Origin: Parvularculaceae bacterium
GTDB lineage: Bacteria; Pseudomonadota; Alphaproteobacteria; Caulobacterales; Parvularculaceae
Length of the DNA: 64,000 bases
Assembly: GCA_020446945.1 (NCBI GenBank)
Contig: JAGRDS010000014.1
Location: 2,769 to 66,768, forward strand
Direction of reading: 5' to 3'
The notes below the pieces were generated by a model that had not been told where the DNA came from, searched no databases, and worked only from the letters and a program-made list of their open reading frames with translations. Made by a program: the position numbers and the translations under genes. Numbering within the stretch: the first letter of the stretch is position 1; each line of letters begins with the position of its first letter. This document shows, piece after piece, positions 42,727 to 51,474 of this stretch.

Positions 42727-43335
42727 ATGACAATGGCGACCCGCATAATCATCGTCGCCCTGGCGGCGATGCTCGCTGCGTTCCCGGCGCGCGCAGCGAC
42801 ATCTGTTTACGCTGCGTCGGTTTACAGTCAGAGCGGCGTTACATCCGCATCGAACGCGCTGTTCGGCGCGGACGGCGCCGGCGCCCTGATCGCGTCCGGC
42901 GGCGAGCTTGTTCTGCAATACGCAAATCCGCTGACCGGACAGTCGATCGCGGCGAACCTTCTTCCGCTCGCCGGATCGCCCGCCTTCAACGTGCTCGCCG
43001 TTTCGGTCGGCGAGGTTATCGGCGGCGTTGCTAATTTCTCCGGCGAATTCGTCCTTGTGGATATGGGCGCCGGCGGCGTTTTGAACGCCGATATGTCAGC
43101 GCTTTGTTCGTCCGTGTCCGGATCGGGTTGTTCGTTGCTGCGTTTCCGGAACGCGGCCTCGTTCAACGCGCCGGGCGCATTGCTCGACGGCGTCAGCGGC
43201 GTATCGAATGCGCCGGAACCCGCCGCGTGGGCGTTGTTGCTGCTCGGTTTCGCAGGTGTCGGCTGGCGATTGAAATCGCTTCGCCGCGCCGATGATCGGC
43301 GCACGCGCAATATCGCCGGGCGCGCATTCGCCTGA
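42727..43335 (+). CDS. PEP-CTERM sorted exported protein (copy 2)
   Basis: Start at the ATG at 42727, seven bases after AAGGAG. The 202-residue product has a signal peptide (TMATRIIIVALAAMLAAFPA) cut near ARA|ATS. Its body shares with copy 1 the opening TSVYAASVYSQSGV, AVSVGEVIGG, the Cys pair in SSVSGSGCSLLRFR, and LDGVSGVSNAPEP. The sorting signal is APEPAAWALLLLGFAGVGWR, followed by a basic tail about 20 residues longer than usual. Identity between the copies is moderate, so the duplication is old. Probably anchored or released at the cell surface; function unknown. Confidence 0.87.
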   Translation: MTMATRIIIVALAAMLAAFPARAATSVYAASVYSQSGVTSASNALFGADGAGALIASGGELVLQYANPLTGQSIAANLLPLAGSPAFNVLAVSVGEVIGGVANFSGEFVLVDMGAGGVLNADMSALCSSVSGSGCSLLRFRNAASFNAPGALLDGVSGVSNAPEPAAWALLLLGFAGVGWRLKSLRRADDRRTRNIAGRAFA

Positions 43336-43386
43336 GCGCGCGTAAAGACGAATAGACCCCGGCCGTTCATCCCCTCCGAACGGCTA

Positions 43387-43418
43387 GAACCGCCCGGCGC
43401 GACCCCGCCGGGCGGTTC
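43387..43418. terminator. Strong GC hairpin between convergent genes
   Basis: GAACCGCCCGGCG, loop CGACCC (with one extra C), CGCCGGGCGGTTC. A 13-pair stem sits between PEP-CTERM copy 2 and purB, touching the purB stop. It is followed by GTTATT on the plus strand, a weak T-run. It is likely a bidirectional terminator or 3'-end protector. Confidence 0.55.
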
Positions 43419-43419
43419 G

Positions 43420-44736
43420 TTATTCGCTCGAAGCCTCGCCGAATACGCGGCGGAAAATCGTATCGACATGCTTTGCGTGATAGGCGTCGTCGAACAGGGC
43501 CGACAGCGCATCCGGCGAAAGCAGTGCGGCGACTTCCTTGTCCGCGTTCAGGTTTTCCCGCAGCGTTCCTTCCCCGCGCCAGGCCGGCATCGCGTTGCGT
43601 TGAACGAGCCGGTAAGCGTCCTCGCGCGATGCGCCGGCCTGGGTCAGCGCCAGAAGAACGCGCTGCGAATGAACGAGGCCGCCGAGCCTGTTCAGGTTTT
43701 CGAGCATGCGGTCAGGGTAAACGACAAGGTTTTCAATCACTCCCGCCAGCCTGTTCAGCGCGAAATCGAGGTGGATCGTCGCGTCCGGTCCGATGCCGCG
43801 TTCGACCGAGGAATGCGAAATATCGCGCTCATGCCAGAGCGCGACATTCTCCAGCGCGGGTATTACGCACATGCGCACGAGGCGCGCGAGGCCGGTCAGG
43901 TTCTCCGTCAGGACCGGATTGCGTTTGTGCGGCATCGCCGAGGAGCCTTTCTGGCCCGGCGAAAAATATTCTTCCGCCTCCAGAACTTCGGTGCGCTGCA
44001 GATGGCGGATTTCCGTCGCCAGCCTTTCGATGGATGAGGCGACGATCGCGAGCGCGGAGAAAAAGGCCGCATGACGGTCGCGCGGAATGACCTGCGTTGA
44101 AACCTTTTCAACCGCCAGGCCAAGCTTTTGCGCTACATGTTCCTCAACTGCGGGATCGACATTTGCGAATGTTCCGACGGCGCCCGAAATGGCGCAAACG
44201 GCGATTTCCTCGCGCGCGATTTCAAGACGGCGCCGCGCGCGTTCGAATTCGGTGAAATACCCGGCGAGTTTTACGCCGAAAGTCGTCGGCTCGGCGTGAA
44301 TGCCGTGACTTCTTCCAATCGTAAGAGTCGACTTGTGTTCGAAGGCGCGTTTCTTGATCGCCGCCAGAACGCGATCCACATCCTTGAGAAGAATATCCGC
44401 AGCGCGGGTCAACTGAACGGAAAGGCAGGTGTCGAGAACATCGGATGAGGTCATTCCCTGATGTACGAAGCGCGCCTCTGGCCCGACGATTTCCGCAAGA
44501 TGTGTGAGGAACGCGATGACGTCATGTTTGACCTCGCGTTCGATCGCATCGATCCGTTCGACATCGAATTGCGCCGCGCCGCCTTTTTCCCAGACTTTCT
44601 TCGCCGCCTCTTTCGGGATGACGCCAAGATCGGCGAGCTTGTCGGCGGCGTGCGCCTCGATCTCGAACCAGATCCGGAACCGCATCTGCGGCGACCAGAT
44701 GGCGGACATTTCTTCGCGGGCGTAACGGGGAATCAT
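43420..44736 (-). CDS. purB: Adenylosuccinate lyase
   Basis: A 438-residue fumarase/aspartase-superfamily enzyme. It starts MIPRYAREEMSAIWSP. The catalytic flexible loop GSSAMPHKRNPVLTENL is near residues 264-280, the first conserved region QGMTSSDVLDTC near 92, and GRSHGIHAEPTTFG near 143. It cleaves SAICAR and adenylosuccinate in purine synthesis. The length fits the bacterial PurB of the Bacillus/Caulobacter type. purEK lies 26 kb away, so the pathway is scattered. Confidence 0.97.
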   Translation of the reverse strand: MIPRYAREEMSAIWSPQMRFRIWFEIEAHAADKLADLGVIPKEAAKKVWEKGGAAQFDVERIDAIEREVKHDVIAFLTHLAEIVGPEARFVHQGMTSSDVLDTCLSVQLTRAADILLKDVDRVLAAIKKRAFEHKSTLTIGRSHGIHAEPTTFGVKLAGYFTEFERARRRLEIAREEIAVCAISGAVGTFANVDPAVEEHVAQKLGLAVEKVSTQVIPRDRHAAFFSALAIVASSIERLATEIRHLQRTEVLEAEEYFSPGQKGSSAMPHKRNPVLTENLTGLARLVRMCVIPALENVALWHERDISHSSVERGIGPDATIHLDFALNRLAGVIENLVVYPDRMLENLNRLGGLVHSQRVLLALTQAGASREDAYRLVQRNAMPAWRGEGTLRENLNADKEVAALLSPDALSALFDDAYHAKHVDTIFRRVFGEASSE

Positions 44737-44850
44737 CGGCGGCTCCTTCTCGCGGCGCGGAGGTACGCCGCCCGCCCGGGCCTGTCAAAGAGCCGGCGCT
44801 CCGAATGCCGCAGGAGCGGCTGCGATGGGCGGGAGCAGGGCCGGGAGCGC

Positions 44851-45234
44851 CTAGGCGATGCTGCCGGCCTGATCGGCCCAGCGCTCGCGCGTGACGCGGC
44901 CCGGATCGTTCAGGCGCAATTCGATCCAGCGCGCCGCGCCTTCGTCCCAGCCGGCGATCTGGCGAAGGTGATAGACGCCGATTTCGTTCAGCTTTTGCTC
45001 GGTGTCGATGTCGATGCCGATAATCTGGGTCAGATCGTCCGGGTCGCCGTCGGGCCGGTCGAACAATATGGCCGGCTCGCTCGCCTGGACGGCGTTGTCG
45101 CCTCGAACCGCCGACGCCTGACGCACAAGTTCCGGCCGGCGGCGCGGGGCGCCGAACGCCCAGACGCCGACGCCGACGCCGATCGCAAAAGCGGCGACCA
45201 GCAGGATCCAAATCTCGGCGGCTAACCAGATCAT
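44851..45234 (-). CDS. Membrane-anchored helix-hairpin-helix protein
   Basis: A 127-residue protein with one N-terminal transmembrane helix (residues about 2-26, WLAAEIWILLVAAFAIGVGV). A polar linker follows, then a helix-hairpin-helix-like module at about 67-112: DDLTQIIGIDIDTEQKLNEI, GVYHLRQIAGWDE and ARWIELRL. This module is common as a C-terminal add-on in alphaproteobacterial proteins and may bind DNA or partners. The start overlaps the OmpA gene stop by 4 bases, so the pair is coupled. Function unknown. Confidence 0.75.
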   Translation of the reverse strand: MIWLAAEIWILLVAAFAIGVGVGVWAFGAPRRRPELVRQASAVRGDNAVQASEPAILFDRPDGDPDDLTQIIGIDIDTEQKLNEIGVYHLRQIAGWDEGAARWIELRLNDPGRVTRERWADQAGSIA

Positions 45235-46025
45235 CGGCCTGACGTTTCGGTTTCCGCATCGCCCGCCGGAAGCGAAAATTCGATCCGGCGATTGGCGCGT
45301 CGCCCTTCAAGCGTCCGGTTTGACGCGATTGGCCGGGTTTCGCCATAGGCCTTCACGGTGAAATTCGTCGCAGGCGCACGCGCCGCGAGATAATCGGCGA
45401 CCGCCGTCGCGCGTCGCGCGCTAAGGCGCAGATTGACGCCCGATGGGCCGGCCGTATCGGTATGTCCTTCGATATCGATCGCAAGTCCTGCGCAGGCTTT
45501 CATTTCATCCGCCAGTTCATCGAGAATCTCGCGCGCCGTCGCGCCGAGCGTGTAGCTTTCAAGCCCGAACGTGATGCGCCGGCCGTTGAGCGCGCTTTTC
45601 ATCGCAGACCGGCAATCCTTTGCTGCGGCGACAGGCGCGCGCACGCTTTCCTGCGGCGGCGCGGGTTCGGTTTCCGCCGGCCCGACGGCGTCGATTTCGG
45701 CGAGCGGCGCGGAGACGGGCGCGGCGACGATTTGCGGTTTGACGGATATTTCCGAAATGTCGATGAGCCGGGCGCCGACGCCGCTTAGCGCTTCTTGCGC
45801 CGAAAGCCTTGCGCTTTGCGAGGGGGCGAGGCCTGAAACGCGAATCGCAGCGCCCTCGGCGTGCGCCGTCGCCCAGTCAATTCCGGCGTTTTCAATTTCT
45901 GCGCGCGCCCGCGCTTCGAGTTTTCGCTCGACGCCTTTTGCGCCCAACGGTCCGGCCGCGATCGCCGCCGCCGCCGCGAGAAAAGCCGAAACGCCGACCG
46001 TCAACCGGATATACGCATTTTCCAC
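45231..46025 (-). CDS. OmpA-family peptidoglycan-binding protein
   Basis: A 264-residue protein with an N-terminal signal/anchor segment (residues about 8-28). A BON-like region at 35-95 contains EGAAIRVSGLAPSQSARLSA. A proline-rich linker leads to a C-terminal OmpA domain from about 140, with IDIEGHTDTAGPSGVNLRLS and YGETRPIASNRTLEGRRANR. The Asp/Arg pair that holds diaminopimelate in OmpA-like domains is kept. It should tether the envelope to peptidoglycan. It is divergent from recJ and co-translated with the HhH protein. Confidence 0.88.
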   Translation of the reverse strand: MENAYIRLTVGVSAFLAAAAAIAAGPLGAKGVERKLEARARAEIENAGIDWATAHAEGAAIRVSGLAPSQSARLSAQEALSGVGARLIDISEISVKPQIVAAPVSAPLAEIDAVGPAETEPAPPQESVRAPVAAAKDCRSAMKSALNGRRITFGLESYTLGATAREILDELADEMKACAGLAIDIEGHTDTAGPSGVNLRLSARRATAVADYLAARAPATNFTVKAYGETRPIASNRTLEGRRANRRIEFSLPAGDAETETSGR

Positions 46026-46141
46026 AGGCGCTACCTATTCGCTCGCGGACAAGCGACAAGGGGACACTCGGCGCCATGATCGGCGAGTTTTCGCGCCGGC
46101 GCCACCCTTCGGTCTTGGGCGCAATTGGTTTAGGCTTGGTT

Positions 46142-47974
46142 ATGGCAGCAATTTTAGGCGGTTCCGCGCCGAAGCGGGGCGATCCGGACAAGGGCGACGG
46201 GACTTCTTTTGGCGCCGCCCTCGCCAAAATGGCCATGCCCGCATCGCGCAGACGCTGGGTGTTGAGCGCGCCGCCGGCCGCCGACGTTACGGCGATAGAA
46301 GAGGAGTTGAACTGCCCGCTTCTTCTTGCGCGCCTTCTCGCCGCGCGAAACATTCAGGTGGGCAGGGCGGCGCGATACCTTAATCCGTCGCTGAAGGAAG
46401 ACCTGCCCGATCCGTCGACGCTCAAGGATATGGACAAGGCCGCAGACCGGATCGCTTCGGCGATCATCGCCGGACAAAAATGCGGCGTGTTCGGCGATTA
46501 CGATGTCGACGGCGCGTCCGGCGCAGCGATCCTGAAACGCTATTTCAGCAGCGTCGGCGCGGAACTTTCCGTTTATCTGCCCGATCGCATCCTCGAAGGC
46601 TATGGGCCGACGATCGAAGCGTTTCGCAGTCTGCGCGAAACCGGCGCCGATCCGATCGTCACCGTCGATTGCGGCGCGCTTGCGCATGCGCCGGTCGACG
46701 CCGCCGCAGCCGAGGGGATGGAGATCATCGTGCTGGACCATCACCAGATGGACGGCCCGCCGCCCAAAGGCGCGCTGGCGACGGTGAACCCGAACAGGCG
46801 CGACGACAATTCGGGTTTGCGCGAATTGTCCGCGGCCGGCGTCGCCTTCATGGCGGTGATCGCCGTCAACCGCATCTTGCGCGCGCGGGGGTATTTCAGG
46901 GACAGGCCCGAACCCGATCTGACTCAATTGCTGGATCTCGTCGCGCTCGGCCTCGTCTGCGACGTGATGCCGATGACCGGCGTCGCGCGCACGCTCACCG
47001 CGCAGGGGCTGAAGATGCTGGCGCATTCGGGAAACCCGGGACTTGTCGCGCTCGGGCGCCGCGCCGGCATGGGCGCGGATCCGACAACCTATGATCTCGG
47101 TTTTCTGATCGGCCCGCGCATAAACGCCGCCGGAAGGATCGGCCACGCGCGCCTCGCCTTCGAATTGATGACATCGGACGATGCGGAACGGCGCGCCGAA
47201 CTTGTCGAGCGCCTTCATGTCATGAACGCGCAAAGGCAGGAAATCGAACGCGCGGTTCTTGACGCGGCGCGCGCGCAGATAGAACGCGACGGGCGGGGCG
47301 AGGCGCCCGTCATCGTCGCGGCGGGCGAGGGTTGGCATCCCGGCGTCGTCGGCATTGTCGCGGGCCGGCTCAAGGATAAATTCGACCGGCCCACGATCGT
47401 AATCGGGATTGAGAACGGCGTCGGCAAGGGATCTGCGCGTTCTGTGACCGGCGTTGATATCGGTCTCGCCATACGTTCGGCGCAAAGCGAGGGAATTCTC
47501 GTTTCGGGCGGCGGGCACGAGATGGCGGCCGGACTGACGGCGGCGGCGGACAAAATTGATGCGTTGACGGATTATCTCGCGGATTTTTGCCGTGACGCCG
47601 TAGACAGGGCGCTGGCGAACCGAACGCGCACGATTGACGCGCTCGTCGCGCCGAGCGCCGTCTCGGCGGAGACCGCGCGCGTCATAGCCGCGCTCGGGCC
47701 GTTCGGGCCCGGAAATCCCGAGCCTGTTTTCGCGCTGGAGGATATGCGGATCGATCGCACGCGCGTTGTTGGAACCGGCCATCTTTCCTGCGATCTCGTC
47801 GGACCTTCGGGCGAGCGCGTGCGCGCCATCGCCTTTCGCGCGCAAGGCGAGCGGCTGGGCGACATGCTGACGACGGCGGGGCGGGCGCATCTCGCGGGCC
47901 GGATCAAGGCGGATACCTGGCGCGGCGGCGGCGCGGGACAGTTCCAGATTATCGACGCCGCCGAGGCGATTTAG
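46142..47974 (+). CDS. recJ: Single-strand DNA exonuclease RecJ
   Basis: The DHH phosphoesterase motifs are clear: FGDYDVDGASGAAIL, then VTVDCGA, VLDHHQ and GPRINAAGRIGHARLA. The DHHA1 domain ends with VSGGGHEMAAGL and the OB fold with a final FQIIDA. It degrades single-stranded DNA 5'-3' in recombination and mismatch repair. The start is uncertain. ATG 46142 (610 residues) has AGG seven bases upstream; 46229 gives 581 residues and 46076 gives 632. Conserved sequence begins only at SRRRWVL, after 46229. An AT-richer patch at 46120-46160 might be promoter rather than coding. Confidence 0.93.
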   Translation: MAAILGGSAPKRGDPDKGDGTSFGAALAKMAMPASRRRWVLSAPPAADVTAIEEELNCPLLLARLLAARNIQVGRAARYLNPSLKEDLPDPSTLKDMDKAADRIASAIIAGQKCGVFGDYDVDGASGAAILKRYFSSVGAELSVYLPDRILEGYGPTIEAFRSLRETGADPIVTVDCGALAHAPVDAAAAEGMEIIVLDHHQMDGPPPKGALATVNPNRRDDNSGLRELSAAGVAFMAVIAVNRILRARGYFRDRPEPDLTQLLDLVALGLVCDVMPMTGVARTLTAQGLKMLAHSGNPGLVALGRRAGMGADPTTYDLGFLIGPRINAAGRIGHARLAFELMTSDDAERRAELVERLHVMNAQRQEIERAVLDAARAQIERDGRGEAPVIVAAGEGWHPGVVGIVAGRLKDKFDRPTIVIGIENGVGKGSARSVTGVDIGLAIRSAQSEGILVSGGGHEMAAGLTAAADKIDALTDYLADFCRDAVDRALANRTRTIDALVAPSAVSAETARVIAALGPFGPGNPEPVFALEDMRIDRTRVVGTGHLSCDLVGPSGERVRAIAFRAQGERLGDMLTTAGRAHLAGRIKADTWRGGGAGQFQIIDAAEAI

Positions 47975-47991
47975 GAATCGGCGAATGGGGC

Positions 47992-48021
47992 TTGCGCGCC
48001 GCCGAGATACTCGCCTATACA
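47992..48021 (+). promoter_or_regulatory. Promoter for tRNA-Glu
   Basis: TTGCGC (47992-47997), an 18-base spacer, TATACA (48016-48021), 19 bases before the mature tRNA. The -35 is identical to that before tRNA-Tyr. Confidence 0.6.
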
Positions 48022-48040
48022 GCGCCTCGCTTCGCGCCGC

Positions 48041-48115
48041 GGGCCCTTCGTCTATCGGTTAGGACGCCAGGTTTTCAACCTGGAAAGAGGGGTTCGATTC
48101 CCCTAGGGCCTGCCA
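48041..48115 (+). tRNA. tRNA-Glu (anticodon TTC)
   Basis: A 75-base cloverleaf including encoded CCA. The acceptor stem GGGCCCT pairs with AGGGCCT (first pair G-U), the anticodon stem CCAGG/CCTGG encloses TTTTCAA with anticodon TTC, and the T arm is AGGGG TTCGATT CCCCT. The 195 bases that follow, up to the SDR stop, hold no gene I can support. Confidence 0.97.
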
Positions 48116-48309
48116 TTCTGCCGCTGAGCGTAAAACGATCTTCAACCTGTTGATTTCGCGCTATTTTCCCTTTTTCGACACGCCGGTGCGCCTGAGCAAG
48201 AGCGGGCGCGCAGCGCAAATGCGGACGCCGCCATGTCGCGGCGCCCGGCCGCGCCTGTCCCGCGCTATCGGGCCGGCGGACCCTGATGGCGTTCGTTTTT
48301 CGCGGACAG

Positions 48310-49194
48310 TCAGGATTTCCGGGCCGTCATGCCGAAGCGTTTCAATATCGCCCGGTCGACCATTCGTTTCGGCAACAGATTCGGCAGCGTCCACATGGCG
48401 AACCTGTTCTTTAGGATCGGATAGCGCGTCTTCGGCTTTTCCGCCGTTAAAACGCGCAGCGCCAGATTGCCGACTTCTTCCGCCTCAAGCCCTTCGTCGC
48501 CGAAGGCCTGCATCATGGATTTCATGCGCGTCAGCACGTCGAAATATTCGGTGTCGCGATAACGCTCGACATCAAGATCGTCAGCCTTGGCCCAGATCGG
48601 CGTTCTGATTGCGCCGGGCGCAATGATGATGACATCGACGCCGTGCGCGGCGAGTTCGCGGCGCAGGCTTTCCGAAAGCGCTTCGAGCGCGTGTTTCGAC
48701 ATCGCGTAGGGCGACATGAAAGGCGACGCCATTTTACCGGCGACCGAACTCATATTGATGATGCGTCCCGGCGTTCCGCGCCGCGAAGGATCGGCGCCGA
48801 GCATGGGCGCAAACGCCTGGATCATGCGGACCGGTCCGTAAACGTTGATATCCATCTGGCGCTTTAACTCGTCGATATCGAGATACCGCACAGGGCCCGC
48901 CACCGCGACGCCGGCGTTGTTGATGAGCGCGTCCAGCGTTCGCCCGTCAAGCGCGGCGCCGACTTTCGCCGCTTCGCGTTTTATCGCCGCGTCATCTGTC
49001 ACGTCGAAAAGAAGCGGGAAAAAATTCGCGCCGAGCGCGGCGGACGCGGCGGCGGCGTCGCTTTCCTTTCTGACGCTTCCAAAAACACGCCAGCCCGCAT
49101 CGACCAGCGATTTCGCGATCGCGCGGCCGATACCGGTCGAAATGCCGGTGACGACGGCGGTTTTCATCGCGGCGTTCTCCGCCGTCCCGCTCAT
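48310..49194 (-). CDS. SDR-family NAD(P)-dependent oxidoreductase
   Basis: A 294-residue classical SDR with intact motifs: cofactor loop TGISTGIGRAIA (residues about 16-27), NNAG near 91, catalytic Ser in INMSSVAGK, and the YxxxK pair in SPYAMSKHALEAL. The C-terminal 60 residues are long and basic, with TLPNLLPKRMVDR, as in lipid- or retinol-type SDRs. The substrate is not deducible. Its start overlaps the stop of the GFA gene by 4 bases, so it belongs to a three-gene operon with GFA and GST. Confidence 0.92.
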   Translation of the reverse strand: MSGTAENAAMKTAVVTGISTGIGRAIAKSLVDAGWRVFGSVRKESDAAAASAALGANFFPLLFDVTDDAAIKREAAKVGAALDGRTLDALINNAGVAVAGPVRYLDIDELKRQMDINVYGPVRMIQAFAPMLGADPSRRGTPGRIINMSSVAGKMASPFMSPYAMSKHALEALSESLRRELAAHGVDVIIIAPGAIRTPIWAKADDLDVERYRDTEYFDVLTRMKSMMQAFGDEGLEAEEVGNLALRVLTAEKPKTRYPILKNRFAMWTLPNLLPKRMVDRAILKRFGMTARKS

Positions 49195-49553
49195 GTCCGC
49201 ACCCAGGCGAGCGCTTCCTCGCGCAGATAGTCGCTAGACGGAGTAAAGGCGGCCGGATCATCGAAGGTTCCGATCAGGAAATGACGCTCGCCCGCCCATT
49301 TCTCGCTCTCAAAAGTCAGCGGCGTGCCGCAGGACTTGCAGTAGCCCCGCTTCACGCCCTGCGAACTCGCGTAGAATGACGGCGGTTCGCCGGTCCATTG
49401 CGTATTGGCGGCCATGAAGCCGACCCAGGTCGAAAAGGCGCCGCCCGTCGTGCGGCGGCAGCTCTCGCAATGGCAGCGCGAAACGAATTTCGGCTCGCCC
49501 TGCGTCCTGAACCGGACTTTGCGGCAATGACAGCCGCCTTCCTGCGTCGTCAT
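49191..49553 (-). CDS. GFA-family zinc protein (glutathione-dependent formaldehyde-activating enzyme-like)
   Basis: Start placed at the ATG at 49553, which overlaps the GST stop as ATGA. The 120-residue protein is a Mss4-like zinc fold with the cysteine pattern GGCHCRKVRF, SRCHCESCRRTTGG and GYCKSCGTPL. Family members bind zinc, and some were reported to bind S-hydroxymethylglutathione. The neighbouring GST supports a glutathione link. A general enzyme role is unproven for most of the family. Confidence 0.92.
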   Translation of the reverse strand: MTTQEGGCHCRKVRFRTQGEPKFVSRCHCESCRRTTGGAFSTWVGFMAANTQWTGEPPSFYASSQGVKRGYCKSCGTPLTFESEKWAGERHFLIGTFDDPAAFTPSSDYLREEALAWVRT

Positions 49554-50176
49554 AATCCCAACTCCCCGGAGAGGTCGGCGTTCTTCTTCACCATTGACTG
49601 ATGCGCGGGCCGCGCGGCGATCCGCTCGACGAATTCCTTCACGCGGCCTTCCTTGGGGATGGCGCCGAACATCGTTGCGAAAAAAAGCGTCGATCCCATC
49701 ACGACATCGGCGGCGGAGAATTTGTCTCCGAGAAGCCATGGCCCGCCCGACAAAGCCTGATTGATCGACGCCATCACGCGCTCGTAATCGCCGTGGCCTG
49801 CGCTCGTCGCATTTTCGCGCGTCACCTTGCCCAGCCGGTCAAGCATCATCGGCTCAATGCAGGACGGCGCGAAAAACATCCAGCGATACATGGCGCCGCG
49901 TTTTGGATCTCCCGCCGCCGGCGCCAATTCCTTTTCCGGAAAAAGATCGGCGAGATAAAGGCAGATCGCTGCGGCTTCGGTTACGCAGACGCCTTCATGC
50001 GTGAGCGCGGGAAGCTTTCCCATCGGATTGATTTTAAGGTATTCGGGCGATCGCCCTTCGCCCTTTCGCAGATTGACGAGTTTGATTTCGCAAACCCCGC
50101 CCAGCTCTTCATTCATCCAGAACGTCGTACCGCCGCGCGTTTGCGGCATATGATACAAAACCGGTTTGTCGCTCAC
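49550..50176 (-). CDS. Glutathione S-transferase
   Basis: A 208-residue cytosolic GST. The N-terminal thioredoxin fold has the beta-alpha-beta motif PVLYHMPQTRGGTTFWMNEE and the glutathione-binding cis-Pro segment MGKLPALTHEGVCVTEAAAI (residues about 52-71). The C-terminal domain is all-helical, with KFSAADVVMGS, the N-capping box typical of GSTs. Substrate unknown. First gene of the GST-GFA-SDR run. Confidence 0.92.
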   Translation of the reverse strand: MSDKPVLYHMPQTRGGTTFWMNEELGGVCEIKLVNLRKGEGRSPEYLKINPMGKLPALTHEGVCVTEAAAICLYLADLFPEKELAPAAGDPKRGAMYRWMFFAPSCIEPMMLDRLGKVTRENATSAGHGDYERVMASINQALSGGPWLLGDKFSAADVVMGSTLFFATMFGAIPKEGRVKEFVERIAARPAHQSMVKKNADLSGELGL

Positions 50177-50194
50177 GTCGCATCTCCTTTTTCT

Positions 50195-51004
50195 TCAGGC
50201 GATTTGTCCGCGCGTCGCCTCATAAAGGCTGATGGCGGCCGCATTTGAAACGTTGAGGCTTTCCATAACGGGATCAATCGGAATTTTGAAAAGCCCGTCG
50301 CACGTATCGCCGACGAGCCGGCGCAGCCCGGCGCCCTCCGCGCCAAGCACGATCGCGACCGGCTTTTCTTTCGGCAGGTCGTTGATCGCCGCCGCGCCTT
50401 CGCCCGCGAGCCCGGCGCAGAAATAACCAAGCTCCTTGAGCGCTTCGAGCGCGCGCGAAATATTCACAGCCTTGACGACGGGCAGCGTTTCAAGCGCGCC
50501 TGCGGCGGCCTTTGCGAGCGCGCCGGACAAAGGCGGCGTGCGCCGTTCCTGAACAATCGCCGCGCGCGCGCCGAATGCGGCGGCCGTTCTTAAAATCGCG
50601 CCGATATTTTGCGGGTCTGCGATCTGGTCAAGAACGACGACAGGACGCCGAACCCCGTCTGGCGCGCATACGTCTTTCAATCGCGCGCGCTCAAGTTCGA
50701 AAGTTTCAATCGCAAGTCCCTGATGCACCGCGCCGGCGTGCAGCAGGCGGTCGATCGCATCCGGCCGGGCGTCTTCAAGCAGCGCGAGTTTCTCCGGCGC
50801 GAGGCCGGTTTCCCTGAGCCAGTCGGCGGCGTTTTTCGTCGCGAAGCCGCGCTTGACGCGCCGAGCCGGATTGGCGAGCGCGGCGGCGGCGGCGTGGCGC
50901 CCGTAGATCCACAATGTTGACGGGCCGCCGGACGATTGTCCGCGCCGGCCCTTGGCGGGCGGGCGCGCGCGCGTTTCGCCGCCCGGTTTTTTACGGTGCT
51001 TCAT
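50195..51004 (-). CDS. rlmB: 23S rRNA 2'-O-methyltransferase RlmB (TrmH/SpoU family)
   Basis: A 269-residue protein with an N-terminal basic extension, the SpoU substrate-binding domain (IYGRHAAAAALANPARRVKR) and the knotted catalytic domain. The knot motifs are VVVLDQIADPQNIGAILRTA, VLGAEGAGLRRLV and IPIDPVMESLNVSNAAAISL. It methylates 23S rRNA at the G2251 position in E. coli numbering. It is 18 bases upstream of the GST gene on the same strand. Confidence 0.93.
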   Translation of the reverse strand: MKHRKKPGGETRARPPAKGRRGQSSGGPSTLWIYGRHAAAAALANPARRVKRGFATKNAADWLRETGLAPEKLALLEDARPDAIDRLLHAGAVHQGLAIETFELERARLKDVCAPDGVRRPVVVLDQIADPQNIGAILRTAAAFGARAAIVQERRTPPLSGALAKAAAGALETLPVVKAVNISRALEALKELGYFCAGLAGEGAAAINDLPKEKPVAIVLGAEGAGLRRLVGDTCDGLFKIPIDPVMESLNVSNAAAISLYEATRGQIA

Positions 51005-51067
51005 TTCGAACCTATAGCGAGAAACGAGTTCAAGCGGAACAATGGCTTATAAGCCGGCTTTCGACGG

Positions 51068-51096
51068 TTGCGCGGCCCGCCCGGCGCGGCTATAGA
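51068..51096 (+). promoter_or_regulatory. Promoter upstream of tRNA-Tyr
   Basis: TTGCGC (51068-51073), a 17-base spacer, TATAGA (51091-51096). The transcript would start near 51103, leaving a leader of about 70 bases before the tRNA. Confidence 0.6.
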
Positions 51097-51175
51097 CCCG
51101 CCTTCTCCCGCGTCGGCGCTCGGTCGGCGCTTTGTCCAACGCCCATGCCTTCCCGGCGACGGCTGCGGACCCCGT

Positions 51176-51261
51176 GGAGGGGTGGGAGAGTGGCTAAATC
51201 CAGCAGACTGTAAATCTGCCCGCTTCGGCGTACGGTGGTTCGAATCCACCCCCCTCCACCA
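51176..51261 (+). tRNA. tRNA-Tyr (anticodon GTA)
   Basis: An 86-base class II tRNA with a long variable arm. The acceptor GGAGGGG pairs with CCCCTCC, the anticodon stem CAGAC/ATCTG region encloses the GTA anticodon (CTGTAAA), the variable arm is CCCGCTTCGGCG, the T loop is GGTTCGAATCC, and the CCA is encoded. Confidence 0.97.
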
Positions 51262-51474
51262 TTTTCTCGCTCGCGGACGATCGCCTTTTGTTTTCTGTAT
51301 CCGCGAGTTTTCATGTCTCGCAGCGGTGCGCTTGGCGCCCGCCTCCTTATTTCGACAAATCAAGAGCGCCTGGCGCCCGGTCAAGTGCGAGCGGGGTTTC
51401 CGCTCGCCGGCCTGGCGGGGCGGCCCGTCGCGGCGCGCCTTGGCAAGACGCCGGTTAGGTTCAATGTTCCCCCC

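Noticed and set aside
46154-47890. A 578-codon open frame antisense to recJ
   Set aside because: Its composition is that of an antisense shadow, and RecJ motifs on the other strand are unambiguous.
51235-51474. N-terminal extension of the XdhC frame
   Set aside because: It starts inside tRNA-Tyr and has no family similarity; the conserved protein starts at 51475.
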